A DNA stretch of 64,000 nucleotides from Scortum barcoo (GCA_023238725.1 CM041544.1:4732001-4796000), one strand, 5' to 3'; positions 10,068 to 22,429 are shown, numbered from the stretch's first letter. Translations and numbers: made by a program. Notes: a model not told the origin generated them from the sequence alone.

Positions 10068-10497
10068 TGGGACAGGGGACCCGCGGGTCCCTCCACGGGG
10101 AGCCCTGCATCACCCCGGGCCAGAAGATGGGCGCCCTCCCCGGCAGCTCGGCCAGCGGCTTCGGGTACCGAGACACGGCCGGGCTGAAGTACATCCCTGC
10201 GGCCGCGGCGGCGGCGGTGGTGGCCAGGCCGTTTATCCGGGGGAAGCCGGAGAGCAGCTGCCCGGCCGTGGTGATGGGTCTCCCCAGGATGTCGCTTATT
10301 CCGTGCGGGGTGCCCATGGAGATCTGGGAGTTGAGGTTGGAGAGCTGCGGAGCCTTGAAGCCCGCCGGGCTCTGCTGCAGCGCGTACGGGAACAGGGACG
10401 TCTTCATCTCGGTCATGTTGTGCAGCGCCGCCAGCGGGGTGCTGCCCAGGACGAAAGCACTCTGCCGGTTAGCCTCCATCTGCCCCACCGCTAACAT
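10068..10497 (-). CDS. nkx6.2: homeobox protein Nkx-6.2, exon 1 (repressor N-terminus)
   Basis: The first coding exon gives 143 residues plus one base of a split Ser codon. It starts MLAVGQMEANRQSAFVLGST and contains PLAALHNMTEMKTSLFPYAL, the TN/eh1-type motif GISDILGRP (about residues 66-74) that recruits Groucho/TLE co-repressors, an Ala run (95-100), and the NK6 signature YPKPLAELPGRAPIFWPGVMQ (111-131). Nkx6.2 is a transcriptional repressor that patterns the ventral neural tube and acts in oligodendrocyte and pancreatic lineages. I chose the upstream Met at 10497 because MLAVGQME resembles the Nkx6.1 start. The second Met (residue 7) corresponds to the shorter mammalian Nkx6.2 start, so both could be used. 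Total length is 283 residues, close to known orthologues. Confidence 0.95.
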
Positions 10498-11050
10498 TTG
10501 TGAACATGAACCGGCGAACTCGCTTGGATAAAAAAAACAACAAAAACAACGGGGAATAAAAGCGAACTAAAGAGAGTGAATAAACGCCGCCGTGCCGTGT
10601 GTAAAGTATCCTGCGCAGGAGGAGGAGGAGGCGCAGGAGGAGGACAAAGTTGAGCTGAGCCCAACTTCTGCTCTCTCAGGAAACTCAGCTCGGACAAACT
10701 CCCGACAAATGTCTCTCCGCTGTTTGTTTTGGTCTCGGGCGGTCAGCTGGGGGGAGGCTGCATGTGTCCGCCTCGGGAGTCCTCCGGGCAGTCGGCCGCT
10801 CTGCTGCTGGTTCTGCTGGTTTTGATGGGAACCATTAAAGGTCGCCTCTCCTCATAAATTGACTCGCGCTCGGCTCAGGCTGAAGCGGGACCCGCTGATA
10901 ATAGCACAGCCACCTGCACGCGCGCTATTCCCATTGGACGGGGCTGAGTGAGGCTGAGCGCTGATTGGAGGAGACAGAAACTCCGCTGCTTCACACGTGC
11001 GTCTTCCTCGGACGGGTGCTGCCTTGACGTGCCGTCGGAAATACTAAAGT
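10498..11050 (-). promoter_or_regulatory. nkx6.2: nkx6.2 5' UTR and GC-rich promoter
   Basis: A CpG-rich stretch directly upstream of the nkx6.2 start. On the minus strand it contains two CCAAT boxes (complement of ATTGG at 10933-10937 and 10964-10968) and a TTTATG TATA-like word near 10855. The spacing would put initiation roughly 300 bp upstream of the ATG. The CpG island continues from exon 1. The transcription start is inferred. Confidence 0.55.
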
Positions 11051-11389
11051 CCAGTTGAGCTGCATAATGAACGACGTTTATTAGGACTGACTGGTTTTTA
11101 TTTATGATAGATGATGATCTATGCGGCGGACAAGTGACGATTCAGAGCAGACGCACAGCCGAAAATGAGGTTAATATAGTATATATTATTATTTAAAGAC
11201 ATTTATAAATGTTATACTACTTTTAAGGGGAAAATACAGATCTGTTGAATTGTGTTCTAAAACACCAGGCCTGATTCACTTTTTGTCTAGTTTCTATCCA
11301 GAACAAAATAAACTTTTTTTTTCCATCTTCGACTAAAACCACTTGATTTTTGCTCAAGGAATGAAAGACTTTGAAAAGTGTAGGTGTCG

Positions 11390-11600
11390 GTGTGTCGGAG
11401 GAGGCCGTGAACGCAGCAGCAGCCACACTCCATTAAGCTCTTTAGCTGCGCTCTTAATGAAGCGTCTCTCACCGCGGAAATCATTGTTTCCACATATGAC
11501 AAAGAATATAACATTTACATTAGAAGCTGCAGCTGCAGACAGTGTGAGTGCATTAAAGCAGAGACGGGACGGGCTCAAGAAGGATCCCTGATGTTTGGGG
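11390..11600. promoter_or_regulatory. candidate nkx6.2 upstream enhancer block A
   Basis: A compositionally complex block about 1 kb upstream of nkx6.2, with CATTAAGC, CTTAATGAAGCG, TCATTGTTTCC (Sox-like), AGCTGCAGCTGCAGA (E-box-like) and GCATTAAAGC words. It has no repeat structure. The regulatory role is inferred from position and site content. Confidence 0.35.
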
Positions 11601-12079
11601 GGAATCTGACGGAGACTATTTTTTTAAACAGTGCATGAAAAAAAAAAAAAACAATTTATCTTGATTTTTTTTGGTCACTATTTTTTATTATAATTATTTT
11701 GTCGATATCTTTGATATGCAATGGCCATGCCTCCTCAGACAGTGTGTTTTTTATTTTATTTTCCATTACTGTGCGTTTGACACTCTGCAGCATTATCTGA
11801 GTTCAGATAATCTGAATGAATCCAGCTCGTGTTGTTGTAACATTTCACTCACTTTTACCCAACTCGATCCTCGCCTTTATTTCCAAGTTAACCCACCAGA
11901 GAATTTTTTTTTTCAATCAAATATCTGAGAGCAGTGACTAACCTGCAGTGGATTGGATCATTACAGAGTATAAAGTCTTTAAAGGACACAGCTCAGTTTT
12001 ATATGAGTCACATAATCAGTGTTGGTGTTTTTTTTCTCTCTCTTTCGTTTGTTTTTGAGACAAACTGCGTTATTACGGT

Positions 12080-12730
12080 GAAAGCGTGTGCGGGTCTGGC
12101 GGGCCTGCTCCAGTCATCACTCTGAGTGCTGTAATATTTTATGGAGATGTGAGGAGGTTGTAAGAGTGAAATATGGCCCCCGTTAGCATCTGAAAGGCTC
12201 CGGAAAATGCACCTTGCCGCCCGGCCGCTCACCGGGGGAGGACTGTGGGTTTTAAAAGGGCTTTTCAACGCGGGCTGATTCACCATTTTGACTGTATTTC
12301 TTCAGGCTGAAGGCATGCAGTACACACGTTTTCTAATTCTGCAAATGGCCCTCTATTTCTAATTTATATCCGTATATTTCCCCCCCGATCATATACATTG
12401 ATTTTATTACCTTGTTGGAAAGTCTTTCTAAAATGATCACTATAGGGGAGGATCTTGGAAAAAAATAAATACGGCGCCGTAATATTTTAAAGAGCAGCGC
12501 AGACAGATGTTGCTCAGTTTTTGTTTTGTTTTTTTTTGGTCTTTTTTGGTGCAGGTGTCAGAGAGTGAAATGAAGCGGCTCCTGGCTGACCCGGCCTCGG
12601 ATCAATGACAGAAAGATTGGCACTTTTTCTGCAGCTCATCTCCAGCCAGAGCCCCGAGCTGCCAAACAGCCCGTCACCGACAGGCCATAATCGCCATTTA
12701 ACATAATGAAATGTTTGAATTTTTATCTCC
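12080..12730. promoter_or_regulatory. candidate nkx6.2 upstream enhancer block B
   Basis: A long low-repeat block that alternates GC-rich parts (near 12190-12250 and 12575-12700) with homeodomain-like words such as TTTCTAATTTATA, GATTTTATTACC, GGCCATAATCGCC and ACATAATGAAATG, plus ATCAATGACAG (Pbx/Meis-like). It has no sustained reading frame. It is the most enhancer-like sequence upstream of nkx6.2 by eye; conservation has not been tested. Confidence 0.45.
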
Positions 12731-12948
12731 TAAATTTACAGGTAATTTCAAGTTTAAACCCCTTAAAGTCAGATTTGTTACAGGAATGGACCCGGCGCCC
12801 ACTGAAAAAAAATCCTGATTTATAATTATTAAAGAAATATATTAAACCGATGAAATAACATTTATTTCTACAAGATATTAACTGAGAGTTGACCACACCT
12901 ACTTTAATATTTCAAACATAATTAAATGGCAATTAATGATAAAATAAC

Positions 12949-12980
<32 letters not shown>

Positions 12981-15640
12981 ACGACAATAATCAAATAAGA
13001 ATAACAAATTTGACTTTCATGATATTTTCTTAATAATAAATGCTGACTGTATTATTATTGGTTCAGATGTTGGTGGTTAAATGTGAACCTGTTGCTGAAT
13101 ATCAGTGATTTTTAATAAAGGCCTGCTGATGGCGCGCACACCGCAGGCCTTTGTGCTCTCAGTGAGGGGAAATGGCTTAATAAACAGTGCACAGATAATC
13201 TTATCTGAGTGTAACCCCGACACAAATGGGAACTGACAGAACAGTGACAGGGAGGATAAGCAGATGTTGGGACAAAAAGACGCTTGTTGCGGTCAGGAGA
13301 TCTGCTCCGAGTCACCGAGGTGTCCACTGCCGGCCTGCGGCTCCCTGCGCCATCATCTGCGTCAAAAACATGCACAGAAACACACTCAGAAGTACAGGAA
13401 ATGTCTAAATAATTCTAAAAAATAGCTCCTTAAAAGTATTACTTTCAAAGCAATGAATTTATTAATGAGCTTGGATGTGAAACATTTATTTATTGTTGTT
13501 TGAACCTCCGCAGTCTTTCTCCTGAAACACTCAGTGGAAAGTGAAATAGAAAAAAAAAAAAAAGCAGGCTGGGAGCCCCTTTCAAACATGATTACAAGTA
13601 AATTGGTCAGTGCAGGAGTCAAAGTTTGGGCCTGTATAATTTGTCCAGCACCGCCCTCTAGTGGCACAACATGAAACTCAGCTAGGATGCTCACCAGAAA
13701 ACAGCCCACTTCTCTGTGAGGACACTTTGATTTGACTCTTTTTATTCTGTGGAGTGTGACAATGATGAAGACCTTCATGAAGAAGAGCCACCGCTCCTAA
13801 AACACGTGTGATATGATGAATTCCTCCCAAATTAAGTATTGTAATAAAACTAACAAACAAACCACAACAGCAACAAAAAACAGTGTGTTAATCTCTCTGC
13901 TGTTGACAAGGTTTCATATTTTAAGCGTGTTGCACACCAGCTGGCTCCTCAAGGAGAGAGAAAAAGAAAAAAAAAAACATGCACGCAGCTGAAAACTGAT
14001 TCATCAAAGAAACCCCCCCCAAAAAAAAAAAAAAAACAGACAAAAAAGGTCTTTCAGTGCTTGAGGTGTAAAAATGACAATTATGTTTCACAACACCCAC
14101 AAAAACAGAGTCTAAATGAGAGTTATTTTCCTTCCTAAGTACCACAACAGACATCCCTGCAGTCACGTGTCTGTATGTTCACTGTCAGTATGTTTCTAGT
14201 TTTGCTGAGCTGAAAATTATCAGCTGAGCTTGGATGTTATTTTGTGAAGCACAATGTCAAGGTCGCAGGGGAATAAATGATGATTATTTCATGACTAAAT
14301 TTCAGTCATTTAACAGGATAATTACTAGAATATATTTATTTTCAGTTCCTTTTCTTTTACCTTACATCCTAACAGAATAAAACATTTTTTAAATTATTTC
14401 AATGTTGTATTTTTAAAAAGAGTTATCATTTAAATTGACTAAATTTATTCACATCAGACATTTTGCCCAGCTAACACGTGTCTCTTAAAGTGTCTTATTT
14501 GTCCTTCCAAAGCATCTTGAGCTGGTTTACTTTCTTAACAAATGACAGTACAACTCCAGATGTGATCCATTTATTCCACTACTTCTTAACACACTGCATT
14601 TATCAGTTAAGATAATAACACTTGTTGTTGTGTGTGTTAACCACTGGGGGCACTGTAACAAGCATCCTGACAGTACCTTCATCCAGCTCCTTCAAAATGA
14701 ATACAATATTCTCTATTATTTTAAACTAAAGTAAACATTTTACCTCCTTTAGTTGTACTTGTATTATCTGAAATGATATATTAATAAAAAGAGCTGGTAT
14801 GATGTCACTCTCAATGTGTTCAGAAAGTCCACATCTTTATTTTCAGTTACCTGAAAGACACTAAATGATTCATCTGTAAATCAAAGTATATAATAAAACT
14901 GTGTATGTTAATATTCTTCAAATTATTTGGTTATAAAACAGAAACAAAAACCATCTCATTCTGTCTTTAACTACAAATCATCAAAGTACCATGGTGGACT
15001 GTCTGTACTTTGGTTCAGTGCCTCCCAGACTTTCTCTGTCACGCACAGTCCTGGACTCATACACTGAGTGCAGTTTTATCAGCAGGAGACACTTGGACAA
15101 CTAAATTAGTTCAGTTTATTTTTACTGACTTAACATGAACTGCACATTTGCTTTTTATTTGTATCAATGTGAGTCCAGCTTTGTCTAAAGAGTTTCTACA
15201 CACACACAAGACTCTCCTCCCACACTGACCAAACTCCAGATCAAGATGACTTCCTCATTTCTGATATTTTACTGATGTGTTTGCAGCCCAGATGTTTAAT
15301 ATTTTTCTATTTTTCTTTCTTGTTTTAAATATTGCTGACCTGACATCCTGACCTGACATGCTGATCCTGGTTTAGGTTAGAGGACTAAAATATCAAAATT
15401 AATTTGATATTTGGCACTGGCCACTGGTTAAAATTTATTTTAATTTTTGGGTTTCTTCCTTTAGGGTATTCTAAACTCCCTTAAAAAAAAAAAAAGTAGT
15501 AAAAACAAACAAAAAAAAAGATAAAAATGTGTAAAAAATAAAAGAAGTATAAGAAGGTCTAAAATAGCATGAAATGCCACAATACAATTAATTAGAAAAC
15601 TATATTCAAATAAGCTATACTGTATAAAAATGAAAAAAAA
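12731..15640. other. AT-rich intergenic stretch
   Basis: No exon, RNA gene or intact element recognised. It contains an (AAT)n microsatellite near 12945-12979, poly-A/T runs and otherwise AT-rich unique sequence. Confidence 0.6.
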
Positions 15641-15644
15641 ATAA

Positions 15645-16075
15645 AGGTAAGAGGAAAGGGAAGGGGTAGCGGCAGGTAATGATAAAATAAAAGATAGGAT
15701 ATAATTTAGAGAGGGCCGGGATCCAAGAGGAGGGTTACATTAAGAGGTCATAGGTAGTGTAAGGGTGGGAGAGTGAGGTAAAGGTTAGGGATGAAGGAGT
15801 TAGGATAAGGGAAGGGAAGGAGACTAGGATTAGGGTATGGGGGGAGAGAGAGAGAGGTTAAGGTTAGAATAGTAGGTTAGGGTAGGGTTGGAAAAGGGAA
15901 AATCAAGTCAGGGAATAAGAAATTGGGATGAGGAAAAGGGGGGACAAAAGGGGGTTAAGGTTAGGATAAAGGTCAAGGTTAAGGTTATAAAGGGAAGAGA
16001 TAGGTTAGGGTTAGAGTAAGGTAAGAGGGGTGAGGTTGAGGTTAGGATTAGAAGATTAGGGTGAGAAGTATTAAG
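15645..16075. repeat. degenerate telomere-like GGTTAGG tract
   Basis: Strongly purine-biased sequence built from imperfect copies of GGTTAGG, TTAGGG and GGTTAAG units interspersed with GGGAAGG. It resembles an old interstitial telomere-type or related minisatellite. The minus-strand open frame at 15908-16189 is a translation of this repeat. Confidence 0.75.
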
Positions 16076-16174
16076 AAGACACAAAGTACCAAACAAAAAA
16101 GTAAGTAAACAGGTAGGTGAATGCATTAATTTTTTTATGTGACATGAATAAAATCTGTTGTCCTCTTTTTGTAG

Positions 16175-16229
16175 GTTAGTCACCTTCATTTGAGAGAGGA
16201 GGAGGAAGGACAGGCCCAGTACCTGCGAG
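16175..16229 (+). other. exon-like segment A of an unknown spliced transcript
   Basis: 55 nt between a TTTTTGTAG acceptor and a GAG|GTGAGT donor. One frame is open: VSHLHLREEEEGQAQYLR plus one base, leading in phase into segment B. A second donor-like site (CAG|GTAAGT) follows at 16268. I do not recognise the peptide. It could be a lncRNA exon or a chance pairing of purine-rich sequence with splice-like flanks. Confidence 0.3.
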
Positions 16230-16335
16230 GTGAGTATCCTTTACATGTAGAGTAACGGAATAGACAGGTAAGTATAACCATTACTGTGTTTCTATTGATA
16301 GATATGTGTATTGTTTTTCCACTTATTTTTCCTAG

Positions 16336-16379
16336 GCCACGCATCAGAGGAGAGGAGAAGTCCGTCGGATACTTGTGAG
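16336..16379 (+). other. exon-like segment B of an unknown spliced transcript
   Basis: 44 nt between a TTTTTCCTAG acceptor and a GAG|GTGAGT donor, 106 nt after segment A. In phase with segment A it reads GHASEERRSPSDTCE without a stop. Both flanking sites are close to consensus. Confidence 0.3.
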
Positions 16380-16856
16380 GTGAGTAATCTTAAGGATATC
16401 TTTCTTTATTCTTAAATGTAAAAAAGTCCATAAAATATATATATGTAATTTAGCTGAGATTCATAACTGTGTATGTGATAGTCTGATAAGTTAATCAATG
16501 GTATAAGTTGATAAAAAGGTAAGTGCATGAATTAAGTGCAAAACATTCAAGTGCCAACTTTAAAACATAAGAATAAAAATTAAAATAATTTAAAAGAGAA
16601 TAAATAATAAATATTCAAACGATTGTAAAAACATGCAAACACAGAAAATCACTCATGTGAATAAATAATAAAAAATATATACAAAATATAATAAATGAAA
16701 TACATGCATAGGATCAGATAAACACATACAGTTGCCTTGGTAAATCTCAGAGAAATTAAAAGTAGTCATTTTAATAGGACAATTTTTTAAAAATGCTTCT
16801 CATTCAGACCAGAAGGATCCATTGTTTTTTTAACGTGTTGATCCACTGTCTCAGGA

Positions 16857-16906
16857 TAGTTCGATCTGCTCTGTCTCCTGAGAGGAATTCAACACAAGAG
16901 AGAAAG
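16857..16906 (+). other. exon-like segment C of an unknown spliced transcript
   Basis: About 50 nt after a CTGTCTCAG acceptor and before an AAAG|GTATGA donor. If joined to segment B the frame would stop at its ninth codon; another frame is open throughout. It is the weakest member of the series. Confidence 0.2.
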
Positions 16907-19900
16907 GTATGAACCTAGTAAAACCACTAGATGGCACCTGCTTCAAGAGGAAGGAGAAGAAACTCAAAGAGCCTCCTGGTTGTGTGTCCCAACCATGATG
17001 GCACCCTGAGGTCTCTGTCCTCACCCACAGAAGTATTGAACTTAGACTGTAAATTACAATAAGCTCAAGGCAGTTCTGAAAACATTTGGCTGCAGTTTCA
17101 TGTATACCTGCTCTGGTTACACTTTATTTGGATATTCCAGTGTAACCTATGATAAAGTGACAATAAATAAATGTACAGAGTTTCAGGTGATACAATAATA
17201 TAAATCTAAAAATAGGACAGAGACATTCAGTAAGCACAGAATGTGGGGATGTATGTAGAAATATGATATAGTTAAATAAAGAAGGACTTTATAAGATGTG
17301 GGGATGTAACAAATACATATGTTTTCAAATTTGCAATGTTTTTTTAATGATTTTAAAGCCACTATGTGCAGGATTTGAACATATTTTGGCAAACCCTCTG
17401 TGGTTGTATCAAAAAGAGTGAGCTGAAAGAAAAATATGTACTAAACCCATTCTCACTTTTTGCAAACAAAATCATTTCAGTGATGCTACATGCAAAAAGT
17501 ATACATACAGCAGCTTTAATATTAAATTTATACACATCTATGCTTGTGTGATTCACTGGCTGTAAACAGGTTGTGCTTATGTGTTAAACAGTATTATACC
17601 AAAATAGTAGTTTACCCAGCCACGTATTTGACTCTTGATGTCCACAAGACAGATAACCTTACTTTAACATCTAATTTCTCATTTTAGTTAGCTGGACTTC
17701 CAACAAGTGTTATTCATATAACATAGCTGTCATGGCATCTGTTAGACGCCATGACAGCTCAATGCAAGCAAGTATGTTGATCTACAACACTGAACCAGCA
17801 GGTTCACGACCTGGTCTCTGTTTCCGTGTTATGTGGCCATCTAGAAATAAGAGGGTGAAAGCTGCATTATAGCTCAGATCAGGGAGTAATAACTTGGGGG
17901 ACTTGAGGGAAATGAAAGCACGGGGTGGTTTGATTGGCTGTAGCTTAGGAAAACATTGTTTTTGGCCAAACTCTCAGGCAGCCTATTTGTTGGACCTAGG
18001 CAGAACTGGACAGCTAAGAACCATACCTTCATGGATACTTGAGGATTTTGGAACATCATCCCTGTAAATTTCTCTTGGATAGCTCATTGAATGCTGATTT
18101 CACAAAGGCTGCGTGGTCACTTTATTACTTTGTGTTTGCAACATGAACCAGAGGGAAAATACCTTCATGACATCTAGAATGGACAGCATGATGACACAAC
18201 ATTTTCCCTTTCCATCAGATTTCTGGATGGGCTACATGTGTAATTATTCTTGCTCCATCCACTACAGAGCTGTTTTTGGTGCTGGATGTAACAGTCAGTC
18301 ATCGACACTGTAATGTCTGATGGGAGAGAGAATCAGATTCATGATGGCTTAAAAACACTAAATTGCATCTGCAGGCTTCATTTCACATAACTAATAGAGA
18401 TGGTGCTGACCTTACAGATCTGTGTTTGATTCAGATCCCTTTTGAGATGAAGGGAGAGCCAGGTTCCTTGAGGTGCTGAGATAACACACACGCACACGCT
18501 GCCTGTGGCCTGGTGCATCCCAGCTGCCCCGAGTCATCTGTGCAAAAAATCTAATCAGGTGGGAATTCATGGATACAGCAAACACAAAGAATTTAATGAT
18601 AAACTATCTGAAATGAACTATCAGTGTTATATACTGTACATTTACAAACGCAGATGAGTTGAAATGTGGCTGTTCTGCAGAAACAGCAACAGTATGCCGC
18701 GAGCTGAAAAGAAATAATCTCAGGCTGAACGTGAAGGAATATGTGTTGAATGAGATCCAGAGTTGATTGACGGCTTCTCACTTAAAATTGCACTTTTATC
18801 AGCTTTATCACAGTCTGAAGGACTTTAGCACGTGGATGTCCAGCATTGAATAAAAACAACCTGCACAGTTTTGAAATGTACATTTTATTCCAACTAGTCA
18901 GAGTGAAAAGTGAGGGTATTATTTGGCTTCAAACATTGCGGCTTAACTCAACCAATAATTATCTCTGCCTCCAGTGTTTGAAATGTTTGACAGCAGAGGT
19001 TTGAACTCATTAATGTGTGTTCACATCATTTTCTGTCTGTTTGGCAGACTGTGTGACAGTGGTGTACCGACCAACAGCAAGCCTCTGTTAGGCTCGTCAC
19101 TTTGTTTGACCTCTATACAAAAAGATGTACTGAAAATTCAAGACAACTCTATGGAAACATATTTTGAAGCGGGCTCTTTATGTTCAGCTGAAAGTAGCCC
19201 ACTCTATTGAGTTATTTCCATTTGCTTATGTTGCAATTCTGCAAAGCACACTTGCACTTTCCACCATGCAGAATTTGTTCTCTGGTTTCTGTATTGAGGA
19301 AAGCACCGATTATACAGTCCTGCAAATCCCTGATTATGGCTGGTTATACGATCTTCACCAGAGTCAGAAATAATACTTGCCTTACCTTTCATTTACTTGA
19401 AAAACATGCATATAACAAATGAAAAACTGTGTTCATTGTTTGTTTAACTCTGGCCTGGAAAACACGCGATCAGCCAGCAGAAACTCACCGTAGGAATGTA
19501 AAGCCCTTTCATACCCCTGGTCTATCCACACAGGTGTTTTCACTCATGTTACCCCACTCTCCTGTTAGCTGTGTTGCACCTGTTGAGGAAGGACAGTTCA
19601 CACCATTATCACTCTCATTAGTTCACAGAGTAACTGAATACACCTTTGTGAGTAAAAAGAAAAAACAGAAATTTCACATGGACTGACTTTTTGAGAGACC
19701 TCTCTCCTGGACAGCTCAGCCTGGAGAGTAAAAAGCTCAGTAATGTGGATGGTGACACTGAGTTAGACCAATGCCAGAATCTGCATTCATCTGCAGGGGG
19801 AGCCACTGCAACAAAGATCCAACATCCACCTACAGCTCTCTCTCTCTCTCTCTTTGACTCTCTCTCACACTCTCTTATAGACACAATTGTGCAAAGTGTG

Positions 19901-20340
19901 ACTTTCACATGTGTACACTCACACAGACTGAATATGACCTGGTGGCAGAAGGAGAATAAATAAAGCGGTTGAACTACGTGGACAGAGTCTGTCCCCGGGG
20001 TCCCACCAGCACTTACTTACAGTGTGTCAGTGCCGCACACGGTAGGCGAGGAAAATAAGTTGAATTGCTCCTGAAGCAAATGTTGCTCATGGCAGTCATT
20101 GCAGAAGATGGACAAGTTCCGTTTTTTATGTCGTGTGTGGTCTCAACTTACTTGCAGTCAGAGTGCTAATATATGTTGTGAGTCACACACTGCTTTTTAT
20201 CAGACAGGTGGGAACTTGAAAGTAAAGGACGTTCATAACCACCTCTGTGAGGGCAGTTTACTAAAGGTGGTAGGCGCAACTGTGGAGAGACCTAAGGCCA
20301 GATTACAGTGATTGAACTGATCTAGACAGCCAGTGAGTCC
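16907..20340. other. intergenic stretch with old repeats
   Basis: No host gene seen. It includes a fish-type dispersed repeat near 17345-17520, a 12-bp-arm hairpin at 17725-17759, a (CT)n run near 19837-19865 and otherwise unique AT-rich sequence. Small open frames here are unsupported. Confidence 0.5.
17725..17759. repeat. perfect 12-bp inverted repeat
   Basis: Arms 17725-17736 (AGCTGTCATGGC) and 17748-17759 are exact reverse complements around an 11-nt loop. Confidence 0.85.
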
Positions 20341-20365
20341 AATGAGAAGTGATGAGGTTATTGAT

Positions 20366-20418
20366 ACTGGTTAAAGTGGTTAAATTGGTTAAATTGGTTA
20401 AAGTGTTAAATTGGTTAA
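20366..20418. repeat. GGTTAAA(TT) short tandem repeat
   Basis: About five imperfect copies of a GGTTAAATT/GGTTAAAGT unit. Confidence 0.8.
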
Positions 20419-20439
20419 TGTGAATACTCTGATGTCCTG

Positions 20440-20990
20440 TAAAGTGCATGTTACTGCCGGAGCCCCGGTCCTCCCTGTTCTCTCCAGTCTTGCAGGTTCC
20501 TTCACTGATTCTGGTTGTGGTCCATCTGTCTGAGGTTCACTGGCCTGGTGGGGACATGATCTGTGTCTGTGTTGTGGAGAGAAGGTCGAGTGGCCCAGAG
20601 CTCCATATGAGGACATCTAGAGATGCACCTGGACTCACGGACTCATTTCCATTACCTGTGATATCTTCATACATGGACTAAACCCATGAACTCAGTATAT
20701 CTACAAGTTTATTACGACCCATGTATAATTCCATATATGACTGATGATGATGTTCTCTGTACATGTGGCATCTATTGCACGTCTGTCTGTCCCAGGGAGA
20801 GGGATCCCTCATCTGTGGCTCTTCCTCAGGTTTCTTCTTTTTCCCATAAAGGGTTTTTTGAAGTTTTTCCTGACTCGGTTTGAGGGTCTAAGGACAGAGG
20901 GTGTCACAACTGTACAGATTGTAAAGACCTCTGAGGCAAACAATGTTTGTGATTTTGGGCTCTAAATAAATAAATTTGAATTTTTTTGAA
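20440..20990 (+). mobile_element. dispersed teleost repeat (retroelement-type 3' tail)
   Basis: The sequence contains blocks I recognise from many teleost genomes: a GTCTGTCCCAGGGAGAGGGAT segment, the CTTCCTCAGGTTTCTTC segment, GAGGGTCTAAGGACAGAGGG, and a terminal TTGTAAAGACCTCTGAGGCAAA passing into TTTTGGGCTCTAAATAAATAAA. The tail with its AAATAAATAAA end suggests insertion on the plus strand. Assignment to a particular LINE or SINE family needs a repeat library. Confidence 0.6.
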
Positions 20991-21159
20991 AATTTGATAC
21001 TGTCTCAGCCTTAGATAATCCTGTCCCATACAAGGTGTGAATATAACTTTAAAGCTATATCAAGCTGTATTCATAGATTCTTTTTGGACACGGAGCAACA
21101 GCAGATATCTAAAGTTGTGTTTGTTTTATCTGATGAATTGAAGTTCAATATTCCCTCTC

Positions 21160-21440
21160 TTTTTATTTCTTTTTTGTCTCCACTTTGGCTGCTAAATGCT
21201 CTGCCATGTTCACCACCTAGTTCCTAACTTTGTCTACACAAGAATGCAGTGGGATAGCCCAAACTTTATTTAAAAAAACAGATGCTTGCTGAAAATAAGG
21301 TTGATGAGAGTGGACTTATGAACCATGATAGCTACAAGCTATAGCTATAACAACAAAAAAGCTAAAAGAGGCTAAAATGTTCCCATCTGCGAGTAACTCC
21401 AAAGTTTGTCAGTGATTCTTTATGCGAGCCATCTTTCATA
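21160..21440. repeat. dispersed teleost repeat copy
   Basis: It includes TGGCTGCTAAATGCTCTGCC and TTCACCACCTAGTTCCTAAC blocks and GCTAAAAGAGGCTAAAATG, which is the reverse complement of the core seen again at 26492 and 28331. It looks like an old copy of one fish repeat family. Confidence 0.55.
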
Positions 21441-22429
21441 TCACACTTCATAACACACTTACTATTTACACTTAACATTTTCTATTAAAATATAGATCAG
21501 TGCAGCTTTAATGTTTTAGTTTAGTGCCACCTGGGGGCAGTATCAAGAATGACAGGGTGGCACACAGAACATCATAAGGATGGTCATGCAAATATGTTGA
21601 GAGTGTTTCTGATGAAAGTATCACAGACGTGCATGAAAGAGATGACAGGCAGGATCGTGGGTCAGGTGGGATAAGCACTGACATTAAAGTTGTCCACAAC
21701 ATCCTGTTTGGATGACAAACTGTGATTAACTCCGGGCCTTATTTGAACGTTTATACAACTGTGAGGCAGCGATGATTGAGTCAGAGCAGTCTAATAAACG
21801 CCACACAGGTTCCCACGAGGTGTCTGGATTCAGAGTGTTTTGATTTCGCTTTTTCTGGGTATTGAGCATTGAAATGAAATGTCTGTCAATCATGAAATCT
21901 TAACCTTTTCCTAAAATGTTAATGCCTTGAAAAAAAAAACATGGTTTAGAGTATTTTCAAAGTTCATTTGTCAGTGATTTCCAACAAATGATGTCTGTGT
22001 CCTTTTGGTGAGTCACAGTGTTTCAACAGACCTGGCTGCGAAGAAAAACATTTCCTCAACACGATGATTTCACTGATCTAACAGAAATTGGATGGTCTGT
22101 TTATTTAAGGCTCTGTGAGTATTAACATCTAAGGAACTACTTCTATACTTATTAAGGAATGTGGACTCATAAAGCTAAAAAAGTTCTTTGTTTATCAAGA
22201 TGATGAGCAGAGAAGGCATTTGGGGTGGCATGAGAAGATGGAGCTGGAGCACCCAGGAAGTTCCATGTCTGGTGCTCTCGTAACGTCAGCAGTGAGATTA
22301 ATGTAATGGCTCCTGTTAGGCAGATATCAAGGGTACAGACTGGGCTGTTTAGGAGAGCTGGAGCACCCACAGGGTCAGGCTGATTGATTGCTCCGACACC
22401 CAAAGGTCAGCACTGCGAGGATTCTCCTG
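21441..22429. other. intergenic, nothing recognised
   Basis: Unique AT-rich sequence with scattered short open frames of no recognisable type. Confidence 0.5.

Noticed and set aside
10127..10531. 134-codon plus-strand open frame
   Set aside because: It lies antisense to the GC-rich nkx6.2 exon 1 and has no domain.
15908..16189. 93-codon minus-strand open frame rich in Leu, Thr, Ser and Pro
   Set aside because: Translation of the GGTTAGG-type repeat.
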